Positions 1-7,876 of a DNA stretch of 38,000 nt are shown here, in pieces (position 1 is the first letter of the stretch; each line of letters begins with the position of its first letter). Source of the stretch: Methylococcus sp. Lineage in GTDB: Bacteria > Pseudomonadota > Gammaproteobacteria > Methylococcales > Methylococcaceae. The notes beneath the pieces are model-generated. The model saw nothing but the letters and a program-made list of their open reading frames with translations, ran no database searches and was not told the DNA's origin. The position numbers and the translations under genes were made by a program. The DNA lies in assembly GCA_007280285.1 (NCBI GenBank), contig QYQA01000037.1, positions 1 to 38,000 of the forward strand, given 5' to 3'.

Positions 1-19
1 AATGGACAGATAGGCCTCT

Positions 20-196
20 TCAGAGACGAGGTAAGATCCAGCGGCCTGCAATGCCCCCTGCGGTGCACAGTAAGCCGCCCGGCAGCATGACAAAAGGCGA
101 GTGGATCAAGCCAGCCCCTTGCCTGATGCCGATGATGAGATAGGCCGTGATGAGGATCAGTCCAAGTCCAAGTAAACAATGAGAGGCTGTTTTCAT
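20..196 (-). CDS. Small hypothetical membrane protein (58 aa)
   Basis: This ORF is too short for the supplied track. I translated the minus strand by hand: MKTASHCLLG at the N-terminus and GRWILPRL at the end, with a TGA stop at 20-22. An AGGAG lies 9 nt before the ATG, a good ribosome binding site. Two hydrophobic stretches, about residues 7-24 (LLGLGLILITAYLIIG) and 35-53, suggest a two-helix inner-membrane miniprotein with a short basic tail. Its ATG overlaps the stop of the small ORF upstream (TGATG), which suggests translational coupling. I do not recognise the family and assign no function. Chance is possible at this length, but the RBS, the hydrophobic pattern and the coupling all favour a real gene. 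Confidence 0.55.
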   Translation of the reverse strand: MKTASHCLLGLGLILITAYLIIGIRQGAGLIHSPFVMLPGGLLCTAGGIAGRWILPRL

Positions 197-369
197 CAGG
201 GCAATCTCCTAAATGCTTTAGTCATCCTCAAGGGGACGTCAGTGGTCAGGAAGCGGTGTGGTTCCGCCTTGGGTTCGGTGACAAAAAAAAGTATGTCACG
301 GGTTTTTTCAATGAAGGCGCCTCTCCTCTCTTCTTTGACAGAGGCGTTGGTTAGGAGATAATAGGCCAT
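196..369 (-). CDS. Small hypothetical protein (57 aa), coupled to the next small ORF
   Basis: This is another ORF below the track cutoff. It reads MAYYLLTNASVKEERR at the start and ends MTKAFRRLP, with TGA overlapping the ATG of the following membrane miniprotein. A GGAG lies 5 nt before the ATG at 369; a second ATG at 372 is less well placed. The product is charged and soluble, with no obvious signal peptide or membrane segment. No family is recognised. A caution: the strong tRNA promoter at 335-362 lies antisense within its first codons, so part of this sequence is constrained for another reason. The ORF could therefore be fortuitous. Confidence 0.42.
   Translation of the reverse strand: MAYYLLTNASVKEERRGAFIEKTRDILFFVTEPKAEPHRFLTTDVPLRMTKAFRRLP
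335..362 (+). promoter_or_regulatory. Sigma70-type promoter of tRNA-Gly
   Basis: A perfect -35 box TTGACA (335-340) and a -10 box GATAAT (357-362) are separated by 16 bp. Transcription would start near 369, leaving about 30 nt of leader before the tRNA. It is the best consensus promoter I found in the window. Confidence 0.7.
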
Positions 370-400
370 CATCACTCCAACTTAGGATGATGAAGTAACA

Positions 401-474
401 GCGGGTGTAGTTCAATGGTAGAACTTCTGCTTCCCAAGCAGATAGCGTGGGTTCGATTCCCATCACCCGCTCCA
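401..474 (+). tRNA. glyU: tRNA-Gly (anticodon CCC)
   Basis: A complete cloverleaf is visible. The 7-bp acceptor stem GCGGGTG pairs with CACCCGC and the T-arm contains GGTTCGATTCC. The anticodon stem TCTGC/GCAGA encloses the loop TTCCCAA, giving anticodon CCC, which reads GGG glycine codons. The discriminator base is T at 471 and the CCA end is encoded at 472-474. The ORF-track entries over this stretch (447 on plus, 308-505 on minus) partly translate the tRNA and should not be used for start sites. Confidence 0.97.
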
Positions 475-503
475 AATTTGCAGACCGCACTGGAAATGGC
501 GCC

Positions 504-938
504 ATGTTGATGACCTACGATTGGTTTGCCTGGGCCCTGCTCTCTGCGGTTTTTGCTGCGCTGACGGCGATTTTTGCAAAAGTAGGGCTCGATGGCATTG
601 ATTCTGACTATGCAACGCTGATCAGAACCTTGGTTATTCTGGCTTTTCTTGCAGCCATTGTTCTCGTTAAGGGTAAGTGGGTCAATCCACTGTCACTGCC
701 TAACAAAAGCCTTTGGTTTTTAATCCTTTCAGGTTTTGCCGCCGGGTTATCCTGGTTGTGTTATTTCAGGGCGCTGCAGATGGGGGAAGCTTCCAAAGTG
801 GCGCCTATCGACAAGTTAAGTGTCTTATTCGTCGCCGTTTTTGCAGTGATTTTTCTCGGCGAGCGTCCCTCATGGGAGCAATGGTCTGGGCTCCTTTTAG
901 TAGGGCTTGGGGTGGTTATTCTTGGCATAGTGCGTTAA
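504..938 (+). CDS. EamA-family small transporter
   Basis: This is an inner-membrane protein of about 144 aa with a single EamA repeat (drug/metabolite transporter superfamily), predicted to have about five helices. Visible features are a hydrophobic N-terminal helix after MLMTYDWFAWALL, a central GFAAGLSWLCYFRALQ segment and a C-terminal helix after GERPSWEQW, all in the usual positions for single-domain EamA proteins, which probably work as dimers. The track start at 447 lies inside the tRNA; ATG 504 (or 510) is the likely start. The substrate cannot be predicted. It lies 30 nt after tRNA-Gly and may share its transcript. It converges with glpK. Confidence 0.85.
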   Translation: MLMTYDWFAWALLSAVFAALTAIFAKVGLDGIDSDYATLIRTLVILAFLAAIVLVKGKWVNPLSLPNKSLWFLILSGFAAGLSWLCYFRALQMGEASKVAPIDKLSVLFVAVFAVIFLGERPSWEQWSGLLLVGLGVVILGIVR

Positions 939-957
939 GGAATGGACTTTTTTAAAC

Positions 958-972
958 GGGTTTATTGAACCC
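958..972. terminator. Short hairpin between convergent EamA gene and glpK
   Basis: GGGTT (958-962) and AACCC (968-972) form a 5-bp stem with a 5-nt loop, overlapping the glpK stop codon. A T-rich tract precedes it on the plus strand. The stem is short and has no clean U-run in either direction, so it is at best a weak terminator. Confidence 0.3.
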
Positions 973-2446
973 AGTCAAGGGTTCTCACCACCGCTTTTTG
1001 CCAAGTCCCATAAAGCCTTTGGGCCGCCAAAGGATCCATCTTCGGATGATAGATCCGATCCACTGCCCAAAGCCGCCGGAGCTCGTCAAGATCCTTCCAA
1101 AAACCAACCGCAAGGCCTGCTGAAAAAGCAGCGCCCAGCGCCGTGGTTTCACTCACTTTTGGTTTAATGACCGTCACGCCCAATACGTCGGCCTGAAACT
1201 GCATGAGCGTCTGGTTTATCACCATTCCGCCATCGACTTTGAGCTCCGATAAGGGATGTCCAATATCGATGGTCATGGCATCTAGGATCTCGCGTGTCTG
1301 AAAGGCGGTGGCTTCAAGGGCTGCGCGAGCGAAGTGCCCCTTGTTGGCATAGCGGGTAAGACCGACGATGGCGCCCCGCGCATCAGCACGCCAGTGGGGC
1401 GCGAAAAGCCCTGAGAAGGCCGGTACGATGTAAACCCCACCGTTATCCTTGACGCTCAAGGCGAGAGGTTCAATCTCCGCCACGGTCTCAATGAGGCCAA
1501 GATTATCTCTTAACCATTGAATGAGTGATCCGGTAACCGCGACCGAACCCTCTAGCGCATAAACCGGTGTCTGCGTACCGAGCTGGTAGGCGACGGTGGT
1601 TAAGAGTCCATGGCTGGATGATCGAATCTCAGGCCCCGTATTGAGTAGCATGAAGCAGCCGGTTCCATAAGTATTTTTGGCATCCCCAAGGTCAAAGCAG
1701 GTCTGACCAAAAAGAGCCGCTTGCTGATCCCCAAGGTCTCCAGCGACGGGTACCCCTGATAAGACGCCCTTGGCGTGACCATAGACTTCAGAGGATGAAC
1801 GGATGGTGGGCAGGATGCTCCTTGGAATCTGCATGATGCTGAGTAATTCGTCATCCCAATCGAGCGTTTCAAGATTCATGAGAAGCGTTCTTGACGCGTT
1901 GGTCGGATCGGTCACATGGACGCCGCCGGTGAGATTCCATATCAGCCAACTATCGATAGTTCCAAAGAGGAGCTCATTGCGCTCGGCGCGTGATCTTGCC
2001 TCCGGGAGATGATCAAGCATCCATTGAATTTTGGGCGCCGAAAAATAAGTCGCGATGGGAAGTCCGGTTTGACGCCGAAACCGGTTTTGGCCTTCCCCAG
2101 CGCTAAGTTCCTCACACCTTTTCGTGGTCCTCATGTCCTGCCAGACGATGGCATGATAAATCGGCTTCCCAGTGATTCGATCCCATATGACCGTGGTTTC
2201 CCGCTGATTTGTAATGCCGATGGCTGCAATCTCAGGGGCCGCTAGACCGCTGATTGCCAGGACCTCGCTGAGGAGTTGTTTTGTGGTCTCCCAGATTTCA
2301 ATGGCATCGTGTTCTACCCAGCCTGGTTTGGGGCAGATCTGTTGATGTTCCTTTTGTGCGGCGGCCATGATTTGGCCCTCGCGATCAAAAAGAATGCAGC
2401 GGGTACTGGTGGTTCCCTGATCAATGGCGAGGATGGCAGATGGCAT
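962..2446 (-). CDS. glpK: Glycerol kinase
   Basis: This enzyme phosphorylates glycerol with ATP to sn-glycerol 3-phosphate in the cytosol. At 494 aa it matches the family length (about 500). The FGGY-family N-terminal phosphate loop DQGTTSTR is at residues 9-16, the substrate-region sequence [11 protein letters not shown] and the [13 protein letters not shown] segment follow, and the C-terminal [19 protein letters not shown] is typical. No glpF, glpD or glpR is adjacent, so the gene stands alone. It diverges from parC across a gap of about 60 bp that must hold both promoters. Start [11 protein letters not shown] is the normal family start. Confidence 0.96.
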   Translation of the reverse strand: MPSAILAIDQGTTSTRCILFDREGQIMAAAQKEHQQICPKPGWVEHDAIEIWETTKQLLSEVLAISGLAAPEIAAIGITNQRETTVIWDRITGKPIYHAIVWQDMRTTKRCEELSAGEGQNRFRRQTGLPIATYFSAPKIQWMLDHLPEARSRAERNELLFGTIDSWLIWNLTGGVHVTDPTNASRTLLMNLETLDWDDELLSIMQIPRSILPTIRSSSEVYGHAKGVLSGVPVAGDLGDQQAALFGQTCFDLGDAKNTYGTGCFMLLNTGPEIRSSSHGLLTTVAYQLGTQTPVYALEGSVAVTGSLIQWLRDNLGLIETVAEIEPLALSVKDNGGVYIVPAFSGLFAPHWRADARGAIVGLTRYANKGHFARAALEATAFQTREILDAMTIDIGHPLSELKVDGGMVINQTLMQFQADVLGVTVIKPKVSETTALGAAFSAGLAVGFWKDLDELRRLWAVDRIYHPKMDPLAAQRLYGTWQKAVVRTLDWVQ

Positions 2447-2508
2447 GAGTGACCTTTTGATGAAAAAAATGAGCCCAGCATCGTTCTGGTGATCGATTCG
2501 GGACGATC

Positions 2509-4797
2509 ATGGGTGAAATCGTTACAATGCTTGTCTCATTATCTCCCAGCCTCTTATCGTTTGCCGTGAATGCAATTACCCACGAACAGATTCCCCTGAA
2601 GGACTTTACTGAAAAGGCCTACCTTGATTATTCAATGTACGTCATTCTTGATCGAGCGCTGCCTCACCTGGCCGATGGCCTAAAGCCCGTCCAACGCCGA
2701 ATTATCTTCGCCATGTCTGAGCTGGGTTTAGGCCCGACGGCGAAATTCAAGAAATCAGCAAGAACTGTTGGTGATGTTCTGGGTATGTACCACCCTCATG
2801 GTGATCAAGCCTGCTATGAAGCGATGGTGTTGATGGCCCAACCTTTTTCCTACCGCTATCCCTTGGTGGATGGTCAAGGCAACTGGGGGTCACCGGATGA
2901 CCCTAAATCGTTTGCCGCCATGCGTTATACCGAGTCTCGGCTAACCGCCTATGCCCAGACCCTGCTCTCCGAGTTGGCCCACGGCACGGTGACCTGGGTG
3001 GCCAATTATGATGGCACTAAAGACGAACCGCGCCTGATGCCAGCGCGGCTGCCTAATGTGCTCTTAAATGGCTCTACAGGGATTGCGGTAGGGATGTCCA
3101 CCGATATCCCGCCGCATAATCTTCGTGAAGTCGTGGAGGCATGCATTCAGCTCCTCGATACGCCAGATCTCTCGCTGGAAACCCTTCTTGAGACCATTAG
3201 GGGGCCTGACTACACGACAGAAGCTGAAATCATTACCTCAAGAGATGATCTTTTCAAGATGTATTCTACGGGGCATGGATCGGTGCGTCTTAGGGCCCGT
3301 TGGGAGGTTGAGGAGGGAAATATTGTCATCACGGCACTGCCGCATCAAGTCTCAGGTGACACCGTCTTGCAAAACATAGCCGCGCAGATGGTGGCTAAAA
3401 AGCTCCCTCTGGTCGAAGACCTGAGAGATGAATCAGATCATGAGAATCCCTGTCGGCTGGTCATTATGCCGAAAGGCCGACGCTGTGATGCTGAGCTGCT
3501 GATGTCCCATCTTTTTGCGACGACGGATCTTGAGAAAAGCTACCGGGTCAACCTCAACATGATTGGCCTCTCAGGAAAGCCACAGGTTAAGAACCTCAAG
3601 GATATTCTGACCGAGTGGCTTTCGTTCCGCACGGACACCGTTCGGCGTCGGCTGAATTACCGGCTAGATAAGGTTCTGGCCCGATTACATATCCTAGATG
3701 GGCTGTTGATCGCTTTTTTGAATATTGACGAGGTGATTCGAATCATCCGTCATGAAGAAGATCCCAAGGCCGAGTTGATGGCACAGTTTGAACTCAGTGA
3801 TGTTCAGGCTGAAGCCATTCTTGATCTTAAATTGAGACATCTCGCCAAGCTTGAAGAAATCAAGATTCGGGGCGAGCAGCAGGCGCTCAACGAGGAGAGG
3901 GATCATCTTCAGAGCCTACTCGGCTCTCCTTTAAAGCTCCGCAACCTGATCAAAGATGAACTTCGAGAAGACGCCGAGCGTTTTGGTGATGCCCGTAAAT
4001 CTCCGCTGGTGTCGCGACAAGCGGCTCAAGTTCTCGATGTGACTGCGGTCATTGGCAGTGAGCCTGTGACCATCATCCTCTCTGAAAAAGGCTGGGTGCG
4101 GGCCGCGAAGGGTTATGAGATCGATCCTTTTAGCCTGACTTACCGCTCCGGGGACGGCTTTCTCGCCTCGGCCGCTGGTCGCAGTAATCAGCCGGCGTAT
4201 TTTCTAGATTCGACGGGGCGCTGCTATGCCTTACCCGCCCACGAACTGCCCTCAGCAAGAAGTCAGGGCGAGCCTTTAACCGGCCGCTTAAATCCACCGC
4301 CAGGATCAACCTTTACCACCGTGGTCGCAGGGCAGGAGGAAGAGGAGTTCCTGATAGCGAGTTCCGCTGGCTATGGGTTCGTGATTGCACTCCGGGAGCT
4401 TTATTCTAAAAACCGTAGCGGTAAAGCTTTATTGAGCCTGCCGTCGTCTTCACAGGTGCTGTCACCGGTTCGCATCGGTTCGGTTGATCAGGATCGTCTG
4501 GCGATGGTGACACAGCAGGGGCGATTGCTGGTCTTGAGGGCCGCTGAAATTCCTAAACTCAATAAAGGCAAGGGCAACAAGCTGATTCAGATCGTGACCA
4601 GTGACCTTAGCAATGGGACCGATCGTCTTTTGGCCATGGTTGCCTTAGCTCCGGGAGTAGGGCTCAGGCTGGTTGCGGGGAAGCGGACCATGACCCTGTC
4701 GCTTCAGGATCTCAAATCTTATGAGGGCGCTAGGGCGCGTCGTGGCACCCATCTGCCTCGTGGCTATCAAAAGGTTGATCGTCTCGAATCCCTTTGA
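2509..4797 (+). CDS. parC: DNA topoisomerase IV subunit A
   Basis: ParC carries out DNA breakage and rejoining in topoisomerase IV, which decatenates daughter chromosomes together with ParE (not in this window). The protein is 762 aa, close to E. coli ParC (752). The winged-helix/tower region starts at [14 protein letters not shown], and the catalytic tyrosine is in AAMRYTES (Tyr140 with the start used). The C-terminal beta-pinwheel begins around residue 510. The extra N-terminal 20 or so residues are poorly conserved, so a GTG inside (VNAITHEQ) may be the true start. In the quinolone-resistance region the family serine (E. coli Ser80) is replaced by glutamine in [10 protein letters not shown]. 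The stop overlaps the tusA start (TGATG). Confidence 0.96.
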   Translation: MGEIVTMLVSLSPSLLSFAVNAITHEQIPLKDFTEKAYLDYSMYVILDRALPHLADGLKPVQRRIIFAMSELGLGPTAKFKKSARTVGDVLGMYHPHGDQACYEAMVLMAQPFSYRYPLVDGQGNWGSPDDPKSFAAMRYTESRLTAYAQTLLSELAHGTVTWVANYDGTKDEPRLMPARLPNVLLNGSTGIAVGMSTDIPPHNLREVVEACIQLLDTPDLSLETLLETIRGPDYTTEAEIITSRDDLFKMYSTGHGSVRLRARWEVEEGNIVITALPHQVSGDTVLQNIAAQMVAKKLPLVEDLRDESDHENPCRLVIMPKGRRCDAELLMSHLFATTDLEKSYRVNLNMIGLSGKPQVKNLKDILTEWLSFRTDTVRRRLNYRLDKVLARLHILDGLLIAFLNIDEVIRIIRHEEDPKAELMAQFELSDVQAEAILDLKLRHLAKLEEIKIRGEQQALNEERDHLQSLLGSPLKLRNLIKDELREDAERFGDARKSPLVSRQAAQVLDVTAVIGSEPVTIILSEKGWVRAAKGYEIDPFSLTYRSGDGFLASAAGRSNQPAYFLDSTGRCYALPAHELPSARSQGEPLTGRLNPPPGSTFTTVVAGQEEEEFLIASSAGYGFVIALRELYSKNRSGKALLSLPSSSQVLSPVRIGSVDQDRLAMVTQQGRLLVLRAAEIPKLNKGKGNKLIQIVTSDLSNGTDRLLAMVALAPGVGLRLVAGKRTMTLSLQDLKSYEGARARRGTHLPRGYQKVDRLESL

Positions 4798-5051
4798 TGA
4801 ATGACGCTGCGCTCCGACGGTCAGACTGTGAGATCGATACATCAGGGTTGATGTGTCCCTTGCCCTTGTTGCGTCTAAAAAAAGCCTTATCCGGTTTAGC
4901 GCCTGGCAGCGTCATCAAGGTTATGGCGACCGATCCCGCCTCACGCCTTGATTTTGGTGTTTTCTGCGAGCAGGCGGGCCACCAGTTGCTCGATGTCGTC
5001 GATCGCCCTGATATCTTAATTTATTGGATTCGGAAAGCCCCTGAGGTCTAG
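4797..5051 (+). CDS. tusA: TusA/SirA-family sulfur carrier
   Basis: This small cytosolic sulfur-transfer protein is 84 aa. The hallmark CPxP motif is present as GLMCPLPLL, with the sulfur-carrying cysteine at residue 20. In E. coli TusA passes persulfide sulfur to TusBCD for tRNA thiolation; in sulfur oxidisers TusA paralogues also feed the sulfur-oxidation route. The track used a TTG at 4794; the ATG at 4797 overlaps the parC stop by one base and is preferred. Which TusA role applies cannot be told from the sequence. Sox genes elsewhere in the window make an oxidation role possible, but no rhd-tusA-dsrE cluster is adjacent. Confidence 0.85.
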   Translation: MNDAALRRSDCEIDTSGLMCPLPLLRLKKALSGLAPGSVIKVMATDPASRLDFGVFCEQAGHQLLDVVDRPDILIYWIRKAPEV

Positions 5052-5068
5052 GCTATTTCGCTGTGCCA

Positions 5069-5776
5069 TCAAGATTTTAAGAAAAAAACCAAGAGATCGT
5101 TAGCGCTGACCATCCCGAGGAATTGTTTGTTGTCATCGATGACCGGGAGCTCATGGTGTTGGCCGCGGGAGAGTAGCTCAGCCGCTTCATGAAGTGGGGT
5201 ATTGGCGCTAAGGGTCACCGAGGTGCGTCCTTGGATCAGCCGAGAGACGGGGCTGTTCTGATCGATCGGCAGAGGCGCAGGCCGCGAGGGATCCCTTGAA
5301 CCCATGTGATGGGCTGAGCCTTGAGATTGCGGCGCAATGGCTCGATGGCTTCGGCCCATCACATCCTCGCGCGTACTTTCTGCGATATTGATCACCTCAA
5401 CAATCAGGGGCTCGGCAACGTCCAGTTCGTTCAGGGTCGAGCGAAGATGATCCAGCACGATATCAAAGTGCTTGTCCTTCATGCCCATATTGACCAGCTT
5501 TGCATGACTCCGGTTCATGTCCCGGCCGGTGTACTGGTGGGGGCCGCCGAACGCCATCGTCAAAAAGGCTTTCTGCTTTTCTGCCTGTTCGGTGATATTG
5601 ACGCCAAAAAAGAAGTAATTGATTCTGGCATCGCGCATACATTTCCGATAAAAGACGTCCACCGCGGCGTTGACGGTAGGAGCGCCCCCGAGCTTTTCAT
5701 AAAGACTCGCGTTATGGGTGTTCTCGGTGGGATTTTCTTTCTTTCTTGAAAAAACGTTGGCAAACGTCTCGCTCAT
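5069..5776 (-). CDS. Group I truncated haemoglobin fused to a CBS domain
   Basis: This is a 235-aa two-domain protein. Residues about 25-140 form a truncated globin: SLYEKLGG opening, VFYRKCMRDA with Tyr43 at the likely B10 position, and GRDMNRSHAKL carrying the probable proximal histidine His91, followed by KHFDIVLDHL. A Ser/Pro-rich linker (about 142-175) leads to one CBS motif at about 176-233, ending PVIDDNKQFLGMVSANDLL. Truncated globins bind O2 or NO; CBS domains usually bind adenine nucleotides and normally work in pairs, so this protein may dimerise. A strong RBS (AGGAGG, 5 nt spacing) supports the start. The gene is monocistronic. Function as a haem- or nucleotide-responsive sensor is inference. 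Confidence 0.85.
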   Translation of the reverse strand: MSETFANVFSRKKENPTENTHNASLYEKLGGAPTVNAAVDVFYRKCMRDARINYFFFGVNITEQAEKQKAFLTMAFGGPHQYTGRDMNRSHAKLVNMGMKDKHFDIVLDHLRSTLNELDVAEPLIVEVINIAESTREDVMGRSHRAIAPQSQGSAHHMGSRDPSRPAPLPIDQNSPVSRLIQGRTSVTLSANTPLHEAAELLSRGQHHELPVIDDNKQFLGMVSANDLLVFFLKS

Positions 5777-5921
5777 ACGGCCTCCTAGTAGGCATGGCTG
5801 GTGTTATCGGCACAACCATTCTAAATGTTAGTCAGGTGGCTAACGATGGCAGGGCGCATTTAAGTCATCATCATACTTTCATCGTACCATTTTGACCCCT
5901 ATCAGCGCGCCATTAAGAAGA
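5777..5921 (-). promoter_or_regulatory. Leader of the globin-CBS gene with an inverted repeat
   Basis: The 145-bp gap between the globin-CBS gene and the HAD gene (both minus strand) contains GTTAG-N8-CTAAC (about 5827-5844), a possible operator or short hairpin. A clear -35/-10 pair could not be identified. Confidence 0.25.
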
Positions 5922-6632
5922 TCAAATAGCAGGATCAAGATCAATGATCCTCTTTATCAGGCTGGCGGGCGCCTCCTTTTCACGGAGTGAGATCACCGGC
6001 CACTGGTTCCTCTCAGCATGAGTCTTTAGCGCTTGATCAGGGTCAACAGCCACCGGGTAGCAGACCAGGTCCAATAAGGGTCTGTCATTGTGTGAATCAC
6101 TATAAAACCAACTGTTCGCTAATGAGGCGTCATGAGCATGAAGCCATTCCTGAAGCCTCCTTACTTTACCTTGTTGAAAGCAGGGTTCCCCGACATATCG
6201 ACCCGTGTAACGCCCATCCTTGATTTCAGGTGTCGTCGCAATCAGGTGATCCATCTCATAGAGATCAGCGATCGGCGCGGTAATAAAGGCATTGGTGGCG
6301 GTGATGATCATCAGGGTATGACCTTGGGCCCGGTGGGCTTTGATCAATTGGCGGGCGGCGGGGAGTAGAATCGGGAGAATCGATGCGTCTAGGAATTCCT
6401 GTCGCAAGGTGATGAGATCCGCCATCGCATGCTGCGACAAGGGGGCCAGCGCAAAGTTAAGAAAGGCATCGATATCGAGCTTTCCCATCTTGTAATCCTC
6501 GTAGAATCGAGTGTTGGCAGCCTCGTATGCCAACGGGTCAACAAGGCCACGATCGACCAAAAATGAACCCCAGAGATAGTCACTGTCACCCGCTAAAAGC
6601 GTGTTGTCGAGGTCAAAGATTGCCAGAGTCAC
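5922..6632 (-). CDS. HAD-IB family phosphatase (SerB-like)
   Basis: This is a 236-aa cytosolic haloacid-dehalogenase-type phosphatase. Motif I is FDLDNTLLAGDSD with Asp7 (nucleophile) and Asp9; motif II is in LMIITATNAF; the catalytic lysine is probably in FQQGKVRRL; motif III is FYSDSHNDRPLL. It belongs to the HAD-IB group (phosphoserine phosphatase relatives). An HAD-IB gene adjacent to rppH also occurs in Pseudomonas, where, as I recall, it was linked to histidinol-phosphate phosphatase; I cannot verify that here. The true substrate is open. It diverges from rppH over about 154 bp. Confidence 0.85.
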   Translation of the reverse strand: MTLAIFDLDNTLLAGDSDYLWGSFLVDRGLVDPLAYEAANTRFYEDYKMGKLDIDAFLNFALAPLSQHAMADLITLRQEFLDASILPILLPAARQLIKAHRAQGHTLMIITATNAFITAPIADLYEMDHLIATTPEIKDGRYTGRYVGEPCFQQGKVRRLQEWLHAHDASLANSWFYSDSHNDRPLLDLVCYPVAVDPDQALKTHAERNQWPVISLREKEAPASLIKRIIDLDPAI

Positions 6633-6786
6633 GAGATTCCTTTACATTCTTTGGTTAAAAGAGATGGTGCGCTCTTCGCTGTGGTCCAGTTATCCCCTGT
6701 CGGTGATTTCAGAAAGAACACGGTCAGCGAGGGTTTGATACCGCAACATTATACCTCTGGACTTTTTAATAGGCCTGGTTCACCGC

Positions 6787-7311
6787 ATGATTGACCGCGA
6801 CGGATATCGGCTCAATGTTGGAATCGTTCTTTGCAACGATGAGCGTCGTGTGTTCTGGGCGCGTCGGGTGGGTATGCGCTCATGGCAATTCCCTCAAGGC
6901 GGTATCAAACGGCACGAAGAGCCTGAGCAGGCAATGTATCGCGAGCTTTATGAGGAGGTTGGCCTTCAAATCAATGATGTCGAGCTGATCGCGAGAACCA
7001 GTGGCTGGCTCCATTATGATTTGCCCGAGCGATACATTAGAAAACGATCATATCCCTTGTGTATTGGCCAAAAGCAGCTCTGGTTCATGCTTAAATTAGT
7101 ATCCCCCGAAAGCTCTATTCGTCTTGATTGCTCAGTCAAGCCTGAATTTGACAGCTGGACGTGGGTGGATTACTGGCATCCTGTTGAAGATGTGGTCTAT
7201 TTTAAGCGCGAAGTCTACGAGCGAGCGCTGACGGAGCTCAGTGATCATCTGGATCCACTGAGGCCTTTACCTCACCCCGAATCCCTCACTGTGACCGGTA
7301 GTAAGACCTAG
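6787..7311 (+). CDS. rppH: RNA pyrophosphohydrolase
   Basis: This Nudix hydrolase removes pyrophosphate from the 5' end of triphosphorylated RNAs and so starts RNase E-dependent mRNA decay. The complete Nudix box lies at about residues 38-60 ([23 protein letters not shown] pattern, GX5EX7REUXEEXGU). The N-terminus [15 protein letters not shown] is characteristic of RppH. At 174 aa it matches the family (about 160-176). It converges with apt. Confidence 0.95.
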   Translation: MIDRDGYRLNVGIVLCNDERRVFWARRVGMRSWQFPQGGIKRHEEPEQAMYRELYEEVGLQINDVELIARTSGWLHYDLPERYIRKRSYPLCIGQKQLWFMLKLVSPESSIRLDCSVKPEFDSWTWVDYWHPVEDVVYFKREVYERALTELSDHLDPLRPLPHPESLTVTGSKT

Positions 7312-7347
7312 CTTTTAGACGCAAAGCCCGCTTCTCGTGGAGATAGC

Positions 7348-7863
7348 TTAATAGCTGAGCAGCGCGTGCACGGGTCGGCCGCCCAGTTTCTGACGCCCCC
7401 CCAGTTCTTTAAGTTCAATCATGAAGGCACAGCTGACGATTTCTGCGCCAAGCTCTTCTAGGAGCTCACAACTGGCCAGCGCTGTTCCGCCCGTCGCTAA
7501 AAGGTCATCAATAATAAGAATTTTTTGGCCAGGTTCTACCGCATCGGTATGAACTTCAAGGGTGGCACTGCCGTATTCAAGGTCATAAGATTTTGACTTG
7601 ACGTCGTAGGGTAGCTTCCCTGGTTTTCTGAGTGGAATGAAGCCAACACCCAGCTGATAAGCCACTAACGATCCGAAGATGAAGCCCCGTGCTTCCATCC
7701 CCGCAACAGCGCTCAGCGTCACATTCTCAAAAGGGCGACAGAGCTCATCAATGGCAGTTTTGAGGGCCTCAGGATCTTTGATGACCGGTGTAATGTCCTT
7801 AAAAACGATGCCGGGAATAGGGAAGTCCATGATGTCCCGGATGTGGGCGCGTACGCGGTCCAT
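7348..7863 (-). CDS. apt: Adenine phosphoribosyltransferase
   Basis: This enzyme makes AMP from adenine and PRPP (purine salvage, cytosol). The PRPP-binding motif ILIIDDLLATGGTA is at about 115-127, and the MEARGFIFG and RKPGKLP segments are typical of Apt. The protein is 171 aa, normal for the family. It starts only 13 nt after the dxs stop on the same strand, so it probably shares the dxs transcript. Confidence 0.95.
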   Translation of the reverse strand: MDRVRAHIRDIMDFPIPGIVFKDITPVIKDPEALKTAIDELCRPFENVTLSAVAGMEARGFIFGSLVAYQLGVGFIPLRKPGKLPYDVKSKSYDLEYGSATLEVHTDAVEPGQKILIIDDLLATGGTALASCELLEELGAEIVSCAFMIELKELGGRQKLGGRPVHALLSY

Positions 7864-7876
7864 CTTCTGCTTCCTC

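Noticed and set aside
447-503. Upstream start of the EamA gene
   Set aside because: It lies inside the tRNA; ATG 504 follows the tRNA and begins the hydrophobic N-terminus.
308-505. Minus-strand ORF (65 aa) across the tRNA-Gly gene
   Set aside because: It is the antisense translation of the tRNA (the VMGIEPT-type segment is a common tRNA artefact). The adjacent small ORF in another frame is better supported.
5912-5925. FNR-like half-site near the globin-CBS gene
   Set aside because: One half matches (ATCAA) but the other does not, and it overlaps the stop codon of the HAD gene.
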